Below are positions 23,944 to 30,813 of a stretch of 36,671 nucleotides of DNA, piece after piece; within the stretch, counting starts at the first letter, position 1, and every line of letters begins with the position of its first letter. The notes below the pieces were generated by a model, which was not told the origin of the DNA, did no database searches, and saw only the letters and a program-made list of their open reading frames with translations. The DNA is from a virus, in the IMG/VR virus record IMGVR_UViG_3300009788_000208, positions 1-36,671 of that record; one strand, 5' to 3'. The position numbers and the translations under genes were made by a program.

Positions 23944-24831
23944 ATGAACAAAGAAGCAAAGCAGTTATTGAGGTGGGGTGTCTACTTGTTGGTGGCGTTC
24001 CTTTGTGGTTGGTGGTTCTTCAACTCATCGAATATGCCCATTAGCCATCAGGGGCTTGTCTACACAGGCGGGCCGCTCGATGGAAACACCTACGTCCGAA
24101 CGCTCAAGCCAGGGGTCAAGCGCACACTGATAGCGCGTCATCCGCTCGACTGGCTGAACAAGTCGTATCGGTATCCGGTGACTCAGCGCGATTACATCAT
24201 ATCGTCAAGAGCAAATGAGGGCGACGTAAAAGGCAAGGACGCGATCAGCTATCCGTCAAAAGATTCCGTGATGATGACGTTCAATATTGCGCTCTATTTT
24301 GACCCGAACTGGAATGCTGAGGTAAAGGGCTATCGCGGCAACATGCAACAGAAGTTTCACGAACGAATCGGCGTCAAATACCGGGCATGGACAGATGACG
24401 GATGGCGGGCGATGTTGGCCGCGAAGTTCGGCAAACAGATCGAGAACGCTTTGCAAAAGCAGGCCGCGAACTATACGGCTGAGCAAATCTACACAACCGC
24501 AAAGTTTCAGATAGAGAAAGACATTGCCAAGGACATCGAGGAGCACATGGAAAAGGTGCTTGGCGATAACTACTTTACTCACTTTCGACTCAAGATCACA
24601 CGGGCTGAGCCGCCGAACAAGGTTAAAGAGGCATATAACAAGAAACGCGCTGCTGAAATCGGCATTGAGGAACAAAAAGCATTGGTTGAGCAGGCCAACG
24701 AGCAAGCTAAAGCAGCCGCGAAACTCGACCAGGCCGGGATAAATTACGCCATCCTCAAGGCAATCGAAAAAGATAAGGTGCAAGTGATAGTTGTGCCGAG
24801 CGGTAGCCCTGTCGCGGTGCCCGTTAGATAA
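23944..24831 (+). CDS. Band 7/SPFH (prohibitin-like) membrane protein
   Basis: The 295-residue protein has an N-terminal membrane segment (WGVYLLVAFLCGWWFF, about residues 11-26) followed by an SPFH-type domain: RTLKPGVKRTLIAR, VTQRDYIISSR, VMMTFNIALYFD (residues 100-120). A long helix follows (VKEAYNKKRAAEIGIEEQKALVEQANEQAKAAAKL) with the NKKRAAEIG pattern typical of prohibitin coiled coils. In bacteria such proteins organise membrane microdomains or control the FtsH protease. A phage copy might protect, sequester or retune FtsH-like proteolysis. RBS GAGAGGAGCAG. Confidence 0.82.
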   Translation: MNKEAKQLLRWGVYLLVAFLCGWWFFNSSNMPISHQGLVYTGGPLDGNTYVRTLKPGVKRTLIARHPLDWLNKSYRYPVTQRDYIISSRANEGDVKGKDAISYPSKDSVMMTFNIALYFDPNWNAEVKGYRGNMQQKFHERIGVKYRAWTDDGWRAMLAAKFGKQIENALQKQAANYTAEQIYTTAKFQIEKDIAKDIEEHMEKVLGDNYFTHFRLKITRAEPPNKVKEAYNKKRAAEIGIEEQKALVEQANEQAKAAAKLDQAGINYAILKAIEKDKVQVIVVPSGSPVAVPVR

Positions 24832-24839
24832 AGAAAACC

Positions 24840-24910
24840 GGGAGTTAAACCCCGCCTAAAAGCAACTCCCCCTACGCGATAGCGGCGTTGGTTCAAAGCC
24901 ATAGGGGGAG
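24840..24910 (+). promoter_or_regulatory. Alternative-pairing RNA leader upstream of DUF5131 gene
   Basis: CTCCCCCTA (24866-24874) pairs perfectly with TAGGGGGAG (24902-24910). Inside its loop CGC-GATA-GCG (24875-24884) can form a small hairpin, giving a branched structure. AACTCCC (24864-24870) can instead pair with GGGAGTT (24840-24846), seven pairs. The two states exclude each other, as in riboswitches or attenuators. No T tract follows, so control might be at translation; the ribosome site AGAGGAG lies 10 bases after the second stem. Confidence 0.55.
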
Positions 24911-24933
24911 CTGAGACAACAAGAGGAGAACCC

Positions 24934-25722
24934 ATCAATAAGACTAAGATTCCGACATTCGACTACACATGGAACCCAGTCACTGGCTGTCGTAAGGGGT
25001 GCGGGTACTGCTATGCGAAGCCTATAGCGACGCGGTTTCAGTGTGGAGGCATTTTAACAAACGAGTTGCTAAGCACCCCTGGGTATAAACATGAGCTATT
25101 TGACGGGCCACAGGAGAACGGCCTACATATCGCAGCGACCAGAGCGGCCACATTCCCAAGGCGGTTTGAGCTGACGATTTATCCGCTTCGCTTAGGTGAT
25201 CCCCAAAAGGTCAAGAAGCCGTCCACAGTGTTTGTCTGCTCGATGGGCGATCTGCTCGGGGATTGGGTGCCGCGACCCTGGATCGAGCTGGTTATCAACG
25301 CGACCACCAAGGCGCCACAGCACAAGTATTTCTTCCTGACAAAAAACCCTGCACGCTATGCGGAGTTCGAGTGGCCGGAGAATTGCTGGCTCGGGACGAC
25401 GGTGACAGGGCCACAAAATGTTCGGAGATCTCGAAGACTGGTCAACGACAACGACGGTAAGAACAAGACCTGGCTCTCAGTTGAGCCGCTGCTCGGATCG
25501 GTTGAGGGAATCTTTAGGCATGAATGGATTATTGTTGGCTCCCAAACAGGCTCGAAAAACAAAACCATTCCGGAGTTTGGTTGGCTTAACTGGCTCGCTC
25601 AGTCCCATGCATATGCGGAAAACCGAGTGGGCGGCAAGATGTTTCCCCTCTACATGAAACCCTCCCTAGCCGACGTCTGGCCCAGCGATCTTATCCAAGA
25701 GTTTCCGGAGGGCATAGAGTGA
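24934..25722 (+). CDS. DUF5131 (phage Gp37/Gp68-like) Fe-S protein, non-AUG start
   Basis: The frame is open with homology well upstream of the first ATG/GTG/TTG at 25066. Residues around 13-28 read WNPVTGC RKGCGYCYAKP, the diagnostic start of DUF5131, whose CX3CX2C cysteines (C19, C23, C26 counted from 24934) match a radical-SAM cluster. AAGAGGAGAA lies eight bases before ATC 24934, and ATT 24949 is another possible start. With ATC the protein is 262 residues. The rest has FVCSMGDLLGDWVP, HKYFFLTKNPARY, WLGTTVTGPQNV and WIIVGSQTG, all family-like. The function is unknown, possibly base or nucleotide modification. It overlaps the HNH gene as GTGA. Confidence 0.78.
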   Translation: MNKTKIPTFDYTWNPVTGCRKGCGYCYAKPIATRFQCGGILTNELLSTPGYKHELFDGPQENGLHIAATRAATFPRRFELTIYPLRLGDPQKVKKPSTVFVCSMGDLLGDWVPRPWIELVINATTKAPQHKYFFLTKNPARYAEFEWPENCWLGTTVTGPQNVRRSRRLVNDNDGKNKTWLSVEPLLGSVEGIFRHEWIIVGSQTGSKNKTIPEFGWLNWLAQSHAYAENRVGGKMFPLYMKPSLADVWPSDLIQEFPEGIE

Positions 25723-26537
25723 CCCCAACCCAAACACCCGACCAAACTGAACTCAGTCTTGAACTTGAGCTGTATAAGTCTGAGCCGGAGGTCTATAAGG
25801 CGTGCCATGAGCGGTATATTTGGTGCGTTGCTTGCGGTAAGCCTGAGGTACAGGCGCATCATATCGTGTTTAAGTCACAAAGCGGCAAGACCACGCTAGA
25901 TAATCTAATTCCGCTGTGTCCTGAGTGTCACATGAGAGCGCATGGTCAAATGGTTAATGGGCAGAAGCCTATCAAACTAGAGTCTAATCTGCTTGGGACG
26001 ATAAGCATTTATGACCACAGGGACGCTGAGCTTCTTCGCTTCGATCAAGCACCCCACGAACCAACCGAAACAGACGGCCAAATAGCATTCGATCTCAACA
26101 CCGAAATCAAAGCCCTGGCTCAAGTCTTTCAGTCTGCCGGCCTTGAATTGGGCGAAAAGCTATATCAGATGGAACAACAAGAGATATTCAAGACTCTCGG
26201 CTATGAGACATTTCCTGAATATGTCGCTGGGGAACTCCCCATAGGGCCGGGACAGGCGTACAGGGTCAAACAGATAGCGGGACAGCGGGACCGCCTACAA
26301 ATCGCTCCTGAGAGCCTTGAGGGGATTGCTATTGATAAATTGGCCATCGTTTTGCCAAGCGCAACCCCTGAATCAGTCAATGAGGCGCTTAATCTGGCCC
26401 GGACTACTCATGGAATCAAAGACCTTAGAGCTTTGGTCAAGGGGGAGGAACCGGAAATGCCCGATCCATCAAAGCCTGATTTGTGTCCGAGTTGTGAGAA
26501 TGAATGTTGTCCGAAGCATCGGAGGAATCATGTCTGA
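25719..26537 (+). CDS. HNH nuclease fused to a helix-turn-helix-like domain
   Basis: The 272-residue protein begins at GTG 25719. Residues 30-77 hold an HNH zinc nuclease domain: WCVAC (C36, C39), QAHHIVF (H47, H48), DNLIPLCPECHMRAH (N62, C67, C70, H71, H75). Residues 120-240 look like a ParB/KorB-type DNA-binding helical region (YETFPEYVAGELPIGPGQAY, AYRVKQIAG, LAIVLPSATPESVNEAL). The last 20 residues add CPSCENECCPKH, perhaps another zinc site. Fusion of these modules suggests a sequence-directed nicking or cleaving enzyme. Confidence 0.78.
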   Translation: MTPTQTPDQTELSLELELYKSEPEVYKACHERYIWCVACGKPEVQAHHIVFKSQSGKTTLDNLIPLCPECHMRAHGQMVNGQKPIKLESNLLGTISIYDHRDAELLRFDQAPHEPTETDGQIAFDLNTEIKALAQVFQSAGLELGEKLYQMEQQEIFKTLGYETFPEYVAGELPIGPGQAYRVKQIAGQRDRLQIAPESLEGIAIDKLAIVLPSATPESVNEALNLARTTHGIKDLRALVKGEEPEMPDPSKPDLCPSCENECCPKHRRNHV

Positions 26538-27117
26538 GAAAGAGGCGTATCCCCTCCACTGGCCTAGCGGATGGAAGCGAACAGATTACCCGGAATTTTC
26601 ACGGTTTGACACGCCATTGGCCCAAGCGCGTGACGGGTTGATAAGAGAACTGGAAATGCTGGGCGCGACGAACACAATCCTATCGACCAACATTGAATTA
26701 CGCCTTGACGGTTTGCCGTATGCTTCCAGGCGTCCACCAGAAGATTCAGGTGTGGCCGTCTATTTCAAACTTGACGGCCAAGATCAATGCATCCCCTGCG
26801 ATAAATGGTACTACGTCCAAGACAATCTTCATGCAGTAGAGCTAACTGTGGCCGCGCTCAGAGGCTTAGAGCGTTGGGGCGCCAAGGAAATGGTCAATGC
26901 CGCGTTTCGAGGGTTTAAGGCATTGCCGGAGGCGACTGTCGCTGGTCGCCCTTGGTGCGAAACTTTAGGTGTTGAGCCCAATGCCTCGACCGCTGAAGTT
27001 GAGCGAGCCTATAAGCGACTTGCCCGAGAGCATCATCCCGACACTGGCGGGTCACATGAGGCTTTTATTGAGCTTCAAGGCGCCTATAAACAAGCTATCG
27101 AGGCTGTGTCTGCGTGA
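26530..27117 (+). CDS. J-domain (DnaJ-like) protein
   Basis: I place the start at ATG 26530 (GGAGGA upstream); earlier in-frame starts lie inside the HNH gene. The 195-residue protein has an N-terminal domain of about 140 residues (PLHWPSGWKRT, VAVYFKLDGQDQCIPCDKWY) and a C-terminal J domain with WCETLGVEPNAS, AYKRLAREHHPDTGGS (HPD at residues 169-171). The HPD loop stimulates Hsp70 (DnaK) ATPase. Phages use DnaK in replication, so it may recruit host DnaK to the replisome. The same domain order is recurrent in phages (my recollection). Confidence 0.82.
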   Translation: MSEKEAYPLHWPSGWKRTDYPEFSRFDTPLAQARDGLIRELEMLGATNTILSTNIELRLDGLPYASRRPPEDSGVAVYFKLDGQDQCIPCDKWYYVQDNLHAVELTVAALRGLERWGAKEMVNAAFRGFKALPEATVAGRPWCETLGVEPNASTAEVERAYKRLAREHHPDTGGSHEAFIELQGAYKQAIEAVSA

Positions 27118-27148
27118 TGGATTGCTGCCCGACTAAGAGGGGGATTGT

Positions 27149-27850
27149 GTGAAGCCCTATTACCAAGATGAGGCGGTGACACTATACCACGGCGATTGCT
27201 TAGAGATCATGCCTCAGCTCGAGGCCGAAGTGGATCTGCTCTTAACTGACCCCCCTTATGGCGGACGGCTATCGGTTGATTATGCGGAGCGATTCAGCCA
27301 CAAAGCGGGGGAGTGGTGGCAAAATGCTGACCGGAGCACGAACCCTAGACATGAGCCGATTGTCGGTGATGACGAACCTTTTGACCCGACCCCTCTGCTC
27401 GGGCTGCCCGCTAAAGTTAAGGTGCTCTGGGGGGCAAATTGGTACGCAAGCCGTCTGCCTGATCGTGGCGGCTGGTGGGTTTGGGATAAACGATGCGGTC
27501 GGCGCGATGTATCTGCAGGCGGCTGGCCTATGTCTGAGGCTGAGTTGGCCTGGACGACGATCGGCAAGGGTGTCCGGGTTTTCAGGCATACATGGTTCGG
27601 CCTGATACGAGATAGCGAGCGCGGCGAACATTGGCACCCGACACAAAAACCAGTTGCCTTGATGCAGTGGGCGATCGACAAATCAAAGACGACCGGATTG
27701 ATTCTCGACCCCTACGCTGGATCTGGCCCGACCCTACGAGCAGCCAAGAATTTAGGCCGCAAAGCCATCGGTATCGAGATCGAAGAAAAGTATTGCGAGA
27801 TAGCCGCCGATCGATGTCGGCAAGGTGTCCTCGACTTGGGGGCTCAATGA
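27149..27850 (+). CDS. DNA methyltransferase, DPPY type (beta-like order)
   Basis: The 233-residue enzyme starts at GTG 27149 with AAGAGGGGG upstream. Catalytic motif IV is DPPY at residues 34-37 (LLTDPPYGG), and the SAM motif I, LILDPYAGSG (about 184-193), comes later, the order seen in beta-group amino methyltransferases (adenine-N6 or cytosine-N4). The EHWHPTQKPVALMQWAI segment is the typical motif before it. In phages such solitary enzymes protect DNA from host restriction or serve regulation. No cognate restriction enzyme is adjacent. Confidence 0.9.
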   Translation: MKPYYQDEAVTLYHGDCLEIMPQLEAEVDLLLTDPPYGGRLSVDYAERFSHKAGEWWQNADRSTNPRHEPIVGDDEPFDPTPLLGLPAKVKVLWGANWYASRLPDRGGWWVWDKRCGRRDVSAGGWPMSEAELAWTTIGKGVRVFRHTWFGLIRDSERGEHWHPTQKPVALMQWAIDKSKTTGLILDPYAGSGPTLRAAKNLGRKAIGIEIEEKYCEIAADRCRQGVLDLGAQ

Positions 27851-28029
27851 CCAAACTCCTAAACATATTCACATGCCAAGACACCCAAAACGATGAGGAT
27901 TGTTCCCATTTTCAGGATGTGTGCTTGGAGAAAGATCGGGAGAAGTGTGAGGGCTGGCACAAACAGTATGGGGTTGAGTTTGATATCGGCTGTACGTTGA
28001 CTGTTATGAGAGAGGTTGAGGGACGATGA
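27847..28029 (+). CDS. Small Cys-containing protein, 60 residues
   Basis: ATG 27847 overlaps the methyltransferase TGA (ATGA). Cys residues occur in FTCQD, EDCSHF, VCLEKDREKCEGW and GCTL, six spaced like a small metal-binding fold. Acidic overall. It is coupled to the next gene by another ATGA overlap (28026). No family recognised. Confidence 0.65.
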   Translation: MTKLLNIFTCQDTQNDEDCSHFQDVCLEKDREKCEGWHKQYGVEFDIGCTLTVMREVEGR

Positions 28030-28604
28030 GCATCTTCGATATGACATTTCTCGACATCTTGTTATCCGTATACCTCTCGGCCTTTGTCTTCTTGGCTTGG
28101 ATGCAACATAGGGCGCTCAAGGCGCGGCGGTTGCGGATAGCGGAACTGGAAAGAGACATTGATTTAACGTCAAGAAAATTCCAAGAAGATTTTGATAATG
28201 CCGTCGATTTCTATCTTGAGAAAACCGCAAAAGGAAAGGTTAACAAGCTCAAACAAGACCTCACCAAATCACGCCAACAAGTAGAGCGGTTGACCAAATA
28301 TATTAAATCTGGCATCAAAACACCGTCTCGCTATCACTACATATGTTACGCCGGTTCTAGTGCGGCTTCTCTTGTTGACCAATGGGGCGATGCGGCTACC
28401 TATCCCTGTCCTTATGTGCGGCCAGACAAAAGCATGGCGATGACTACTTGCTCTGGCTGTTCTGGTGTAATTGAGGGCCACTTACGACTGACCGAGCGTG
28501 AGGCCATTGAGAGCCAGGTGTATGAGGGACTGATGAATTTTCTCAAACATTCCAGCGATAACTCCGTTATCGGGCCAAAAGAAACAGACCAAGAGGGGGC
28601 ATGA
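28026..28604 (+). CDS. Membrane-anchored coiled-coil protein with Cys-rich end
   Basis: The 192-residue protein has an N-terminal transmembrane segment (FLDILLSVYLSAFVFLAW, about 8-25) followed by a long charged coiled-coil region (ALKARRLRIAELERDIDL up to about residue 95). A C-terminal part around residues 105-150 has YICYAG, YPCPYV and TTCSGCSG, maybe a zinc site. It is coupled by ATGA on both sides. No known family. Confidence 0.68.
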   Translation: MSIFDMTFLDILLSVYLSAFVFLAWMQHRALKARRLRIAELERDIDLTSRKFQEDFDNAVDFYLEKTAKGKVNKLKQDLTKSRQQVERLTKYIKSGIKTPSRYHYICYAGSSAASLVDQWGDAATYPCPYVRPDKSMAMTTCSGCSGVIEGHLRLTEREAIESQVYEGLMNFLKHSSDNSVIGPKETDQEGA

Positions 28605-28747
28605 TGGGAGAGCCTACGTTTGAATATTGTCCATCTTGTCAGAGAAAAACAAGAGTTACCAGGCTATCAATCGAAGTGAACGACGAAACACCTGAGAACT
28701 ATTGTGTCTGCAACAGATGCGGCAAAGACATCAAGGAAACAACATGA
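28601..28747 (+). CDS. 48-residue zinc-ribbon protein
   Basis: ATG 28601 to TGA 28745-28747 encodes a small protein with YCPSCQRK and CVCNRCGK, i.e. two CxxC pairs that can hold one zinc. It overlaps the previous and next genes (ATGA each side), so coding potential is supported by the tight overlap chain. Function unknown. Confidence 0.7.
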   Translation: MMGEPTFEYCPSCQRKTRVTRLSIEVNDETPENYCVCNRCGKDIKETT

Positions 28748-28935
28748 CCCTAACCAGAGCAATCACTAGAGCGGTGGAGGAACCTGGCATGATCGAGGGC
28801 CATTGCTCTAGTTGCGGCAAGCCAATATCACTTCCGCGAGGCTTTGTCGGATGCGCGTGGTGTGCCGCCTGTCGAAAGCTCCAAGATCATCCCGGCTGGA
28901 CGCTAAAAGAAGACGATACGAGGTTGCCGTGGTGA
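28744..28935 (+). CDS. 63-residue zinc-finger-like protein
   Basis: ATG 28744 overlaps the previous TGA. The middle part has GHCSSCGKPISLPRGFVGCAWCAACRK, with two Cys pairs spaced as a treble-clef or ribbon. The N-terminal helix is ALTRAITRAVEE-like. It ends in GTGA overlap with the next small gene. Function unknown. Confidence 0.68.
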   Translation: MTLTRAITRAVEEPGMIEGHCSSCGKPISLPRGFVGCAWCAACRKLQDHPGWTLKEDDTRLPW

Positions 28936-29060
28936 ATAACTGCAAAACCTGTCGCTGCTATGAATGCACCAAACCAAACTGTTGCCTCTGCGGGGCTTGC
29001 GTCGCTGAGGGCCAGGCTAATCCTAGTGAGTTCTGTGCGATTGAGGGTCATGGTGGGTAG
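28932..29060 (+). CDS. 42-residue Cys-rich protein
   Basis: Starts at GTG 28932. It has nine Cys in 42 residues (NNCKTCRCYEC, PNCCLCGACV, EFCAI), consistent with two metal sites or a cluster. It overlaps the previous stop and the next gene. Too short to identify a family. Confidence 0.55.
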   Translation: MNNCKTCRCYECTKPNCCLCGACVAEGQANPSEFCAIEGHGG

Positions 29061-29370
29061 CCCGTGTAAATACATTAGAACTCGTTACGGTGTGCCGGCA
29101 GAGATCGGGCGGCGCGTTGTGATTGACGGCAAGCCCGGAGTTATCGCCCAAGACAGGGGCACATATATCGGCGTCGTGCTTGACGAAGATCCCCCAAACA
29201 GAATCCTACCCTATCACCCTACATGGTTGGTTGAGTATGGAGACATGGGCGAGGTTCGCAAGATGACCCGATCTCAAAAGAGGTATCAGGACTATCTTGA
29301 GGTTGCCGATTGCTTTGAGGGCTTTATGGACTATTTGAACTATCTGACAATGGACAATAATGCCAGCTAA
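29050..29370 (+). CDS. Hypothetical protein, 106 residues
   Basis: ATG 29050 is chosen over an earlier in-frame start. The protein has beta strands (RRVVIDGKPGVIAQD, YIGVVLDED) typical of a small barrel (SH3-like) in residues 10-60 and a helix-rich end (QKRYQDYLEVADCFEGFMDY). It is the last gene before a promoter and structured leader. Function unknown. Confidence 0.65.
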   Translation: MVGSPCKYIRTRYGVPAEIGRRVVIDGKPGVIAQDRGTYIGVVLDEDPPNRILPYHPTWLVEYGDMGEVRKMTRSQKRYQDYLEVADCFEGFMDYLNYLTMDNNAS

Positions 29371-29374
29371 CCCC

Positions 29375-29403
29375 TCGACAACGGAGCATGTGTTCGCTAT
29401 AAT
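29375..29403 (+). promoter_or_regulatory. Sigma-70-like promoter upstream of winged-helix gene
   Basis: TCGACA (29375-29380) and TATAAT (29398-29403) are separated by 17 bases. A start of transcription near 29409-29411 puts the transcript's 5' end at GTTGAGGACAA, the left arm of a long inverted repeat. A second possible -10 (TATAGT, 29443-29448) with a weak -35 (TGGTCA, 29421-29426) lies inside the leader. Confidence 0.78.
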
Positions 29404-29407
29404 TAGA

Positions 29408-29518
29408 CCGTTGAGGACAATGGTCAAATGTTGCCCATATGGTATAGTTTGCATCAGTCACCGAGACACCGTTGTCCTCAACAGCAGCGGCATTTTTTGT
29501 CTCGGTGGCTTTTTGTTT
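29408..29518 (+). promoter_or_regulatory. Structured leader with interleaved repeats and intrinsic terminator
   Basis: GTTGAGGACAATGGT (29410-29424) pairs with ACCGTTGTCCTCAAC (29468-29482), 14 standard pairs and one G-U. A second stem, AGTCACCGAGACA (29456-29468) with TGTCTCGGTGGCT (29498-29510), 13 pairs with one G-U, is followed by TTTTGTTT: a terminator. The right arm of the first repeat sits in the loop of the second, so they interleave (pseudoknot or mutually adjusted folding), and a mini hairpin GTTG-TCCT-CAAC can also form. The leader ends 11 bases before the winged-helix gene, so it could be an attenuator or give a roughly 105-base RNA. Confidence 0.7.
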
Positions 29519-29529
29519 GGAGAAGCGAT

Positions 29530-29886
29530 ATGAGCGTGAAAAGAATAGAAGCATTGATAGCAAAAAAGCAGCAGGAAATAGACTCTTACGAAATAAAACT
29601 CGCTGAGATCAGAGGGTATAAAGCGGCTCTAAAAGATTTAAAAGAAATGCTTCCGAATAGGACCAAGGCGCTGAAACCAGGTAGCCGGATGCACCAAGCA
29701 TATCAAGCTATTGAACGCGCTGGACACCCCCTACATGTTAAAGAAATCATAAATCAAACTGGGCGACCTGATACCAAAAAAGAATACACAAATATGATGA
29801 GTGGCTTGAATGAAAACGTAAGCCAAAATAGATATTTTTGCAGGACAGACAAAGCGACTTTTGGTTTGCTTGGAGTGAATAGCTGA
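29530..29886 (+). CDS. Coiled-coil protein with winged-helix (HARE-HTH-like) domain
   Basis: ATG 29530 with GGAGAAGCGAT upstream. The 118 residues start with a coiled coil (IEALIAKKQQEIDSYEIKLA) and continue with a winged helix resembling HARE-HTH/RpoE-delta style domains: SRMHQAYQAIERAGHPLHVK, EIINQTGRP, MMSGLNENVSQNRYFCR. This suggests a DNA-binding regulator. It is the first gene of a promoter with an elaborate leader, so it may regulate its own operon. TGATG overlap with the replication gene follows. Confidence 0.75.
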   Translation: MSVKRIEALIAKKQQEIDSYEIKLAEIRGYKAALKDLKEMLPNRTKALKPGSRMHQAYQAIERAGHPLHVKEIINQTGRPDTKKEYTNMMSGLNENVSQNRYFCRTDKATFGLLGVNS

Positions 29887-30679
29887 TGGCACGCGCAAGA
29901 AATATCAAGCCCGCGCTTTACTTTGACGAAGAATTGGCAGAGCTTCCGTTGTCAGCCAGATATCTGTTTCCGGGCCTTTGGATGGTGGCCGACAGAGAGG
30001 GTCGGATAGAGGATCGACCAAAACGAATCAAGGCCGAAATCTACCCATACGATCAACAAAACGTGGATCAGCTTTTAGATAAACTGGTTGATTCTGGTCA
30101 CATCGTCCGATATATCGTTGATGATTGCCGGTATATTCAGATTCTTGGCTTTACGAAGCATCAAAATCCACACAAGAACGAGAAGCCTAGTGAAATACCA
30201 GCTTATGACCCTAATCGAGAAACGTCGAGTAATTACCGGAGCGCTCAAGTAATTGACGGTACGACTCGGCTGATTCCCTCTCTTCTGATTCCCTTAACAC
30301 TGATACTCGCACTCCGTCCAAAAACGGAGCGACGGGGTTTGATAGTTTCTGGGAAGAGTACCCAAGAAAAGACGCTAAGAAAAAAGCGCTTGAGGCTTGG
30401 GAGAAGATCAACCCCGATGCAGCTCTAACTGAAACGATCATCAAAGCGGTTGTCAGATCAAAGAGCGCGGGGATCTGGACCGAGCGAAAGTTCACACCCT
30501 TACCAGCAAGCTACCTCAACGGCGAACGCTGGACTGATGACACCAAAGACAACGGCCAAAAACCAAAATCCCAAGCCCCACCAGTAGCGCCCAACTGCCA
30601 ATGTGGCGTACCTCTTATTTACGACGAGGACAAAGAGGCTGGCAAGTGTCCGAACTGTCGAGAGAAGAGTAAGGCATGA
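29886..30679 (+). CDS. Replisome organiser-like replication protein split by a -1 frameshift
   Basis: Residues 1-110 in the first frame are typical of phage replisome organisers: RARNIKPALYFDEELAELPL, FPGLWMVADREGRIED, KRIKAEIYPYD, QILGFTKHQNPHK. The frame then enters a hydrophobic, improbable tail ending at 30428. The -1 frame, open from 30257 to TGA 30677-30679, encodes SADSLSSDSLNTDTRTPSK, FDSFWEEYPRKDAKKKALEA, FTPLPASYLNGERW and a CQCGVPL...CPNC ribbon, the usual C-terminal part of the same family. No start codon in -1 frame precedes it. Either programmed frameshifting (A AAA ACG at 30320-30326 is a candidate) or a one-base deletion between 30254 and about 30300. Confidence 0.7.
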
Positions 30680-30813
30680 CAGACCAACACGAATACCGCG
30701 CCAAATGGAAAGATGGCCCGCCAATATCACAGGTGGCTAAGTTGGTTATTGCGGCTATGGCGGGGGATGAGGAAGCTAAAAAGCAACTTGAGGAGATGGG
30801 ATATGAAGTTTGA
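30676..30813 (+). CDS. 45-residue hypothetical protein
   Basis: ATG 30676 overlaps the TGA of the replication frame, and the product ends at TGA 30811-30813. It is a charged helix-rich protein (SQVAKLVIAAMAGDEEAKKQ). The end overlaps the next gene start by 11 bases. Function unknown; overlaps on both sides support coding. Confidence 0.6.
   Translation: MTDQHEYRAKWKDGPPISQVAKLVIAAMAGDEEAKKQLEEMGYEV

Noticed and set aside
24256-24783. 175-residue open frame on the - strand
   Set aside because: It is opposite the Band 7/SPFH gene, which has clear domain motifs; no promoter or ribosome site supports it.
24838-24912. tRNA-like fold with a GGTTCAA segment
   Set aside because: The paired ends enclose only about 45 bases and the T-arm stem has three pairs, so no cloverleaf is possible.
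26317-26529. Earlier start for the J-domain protein
   Set aside because: It would overlap the HNH gene by more than 200 bases, whereas ATG 26530 has a GGAGGA site.
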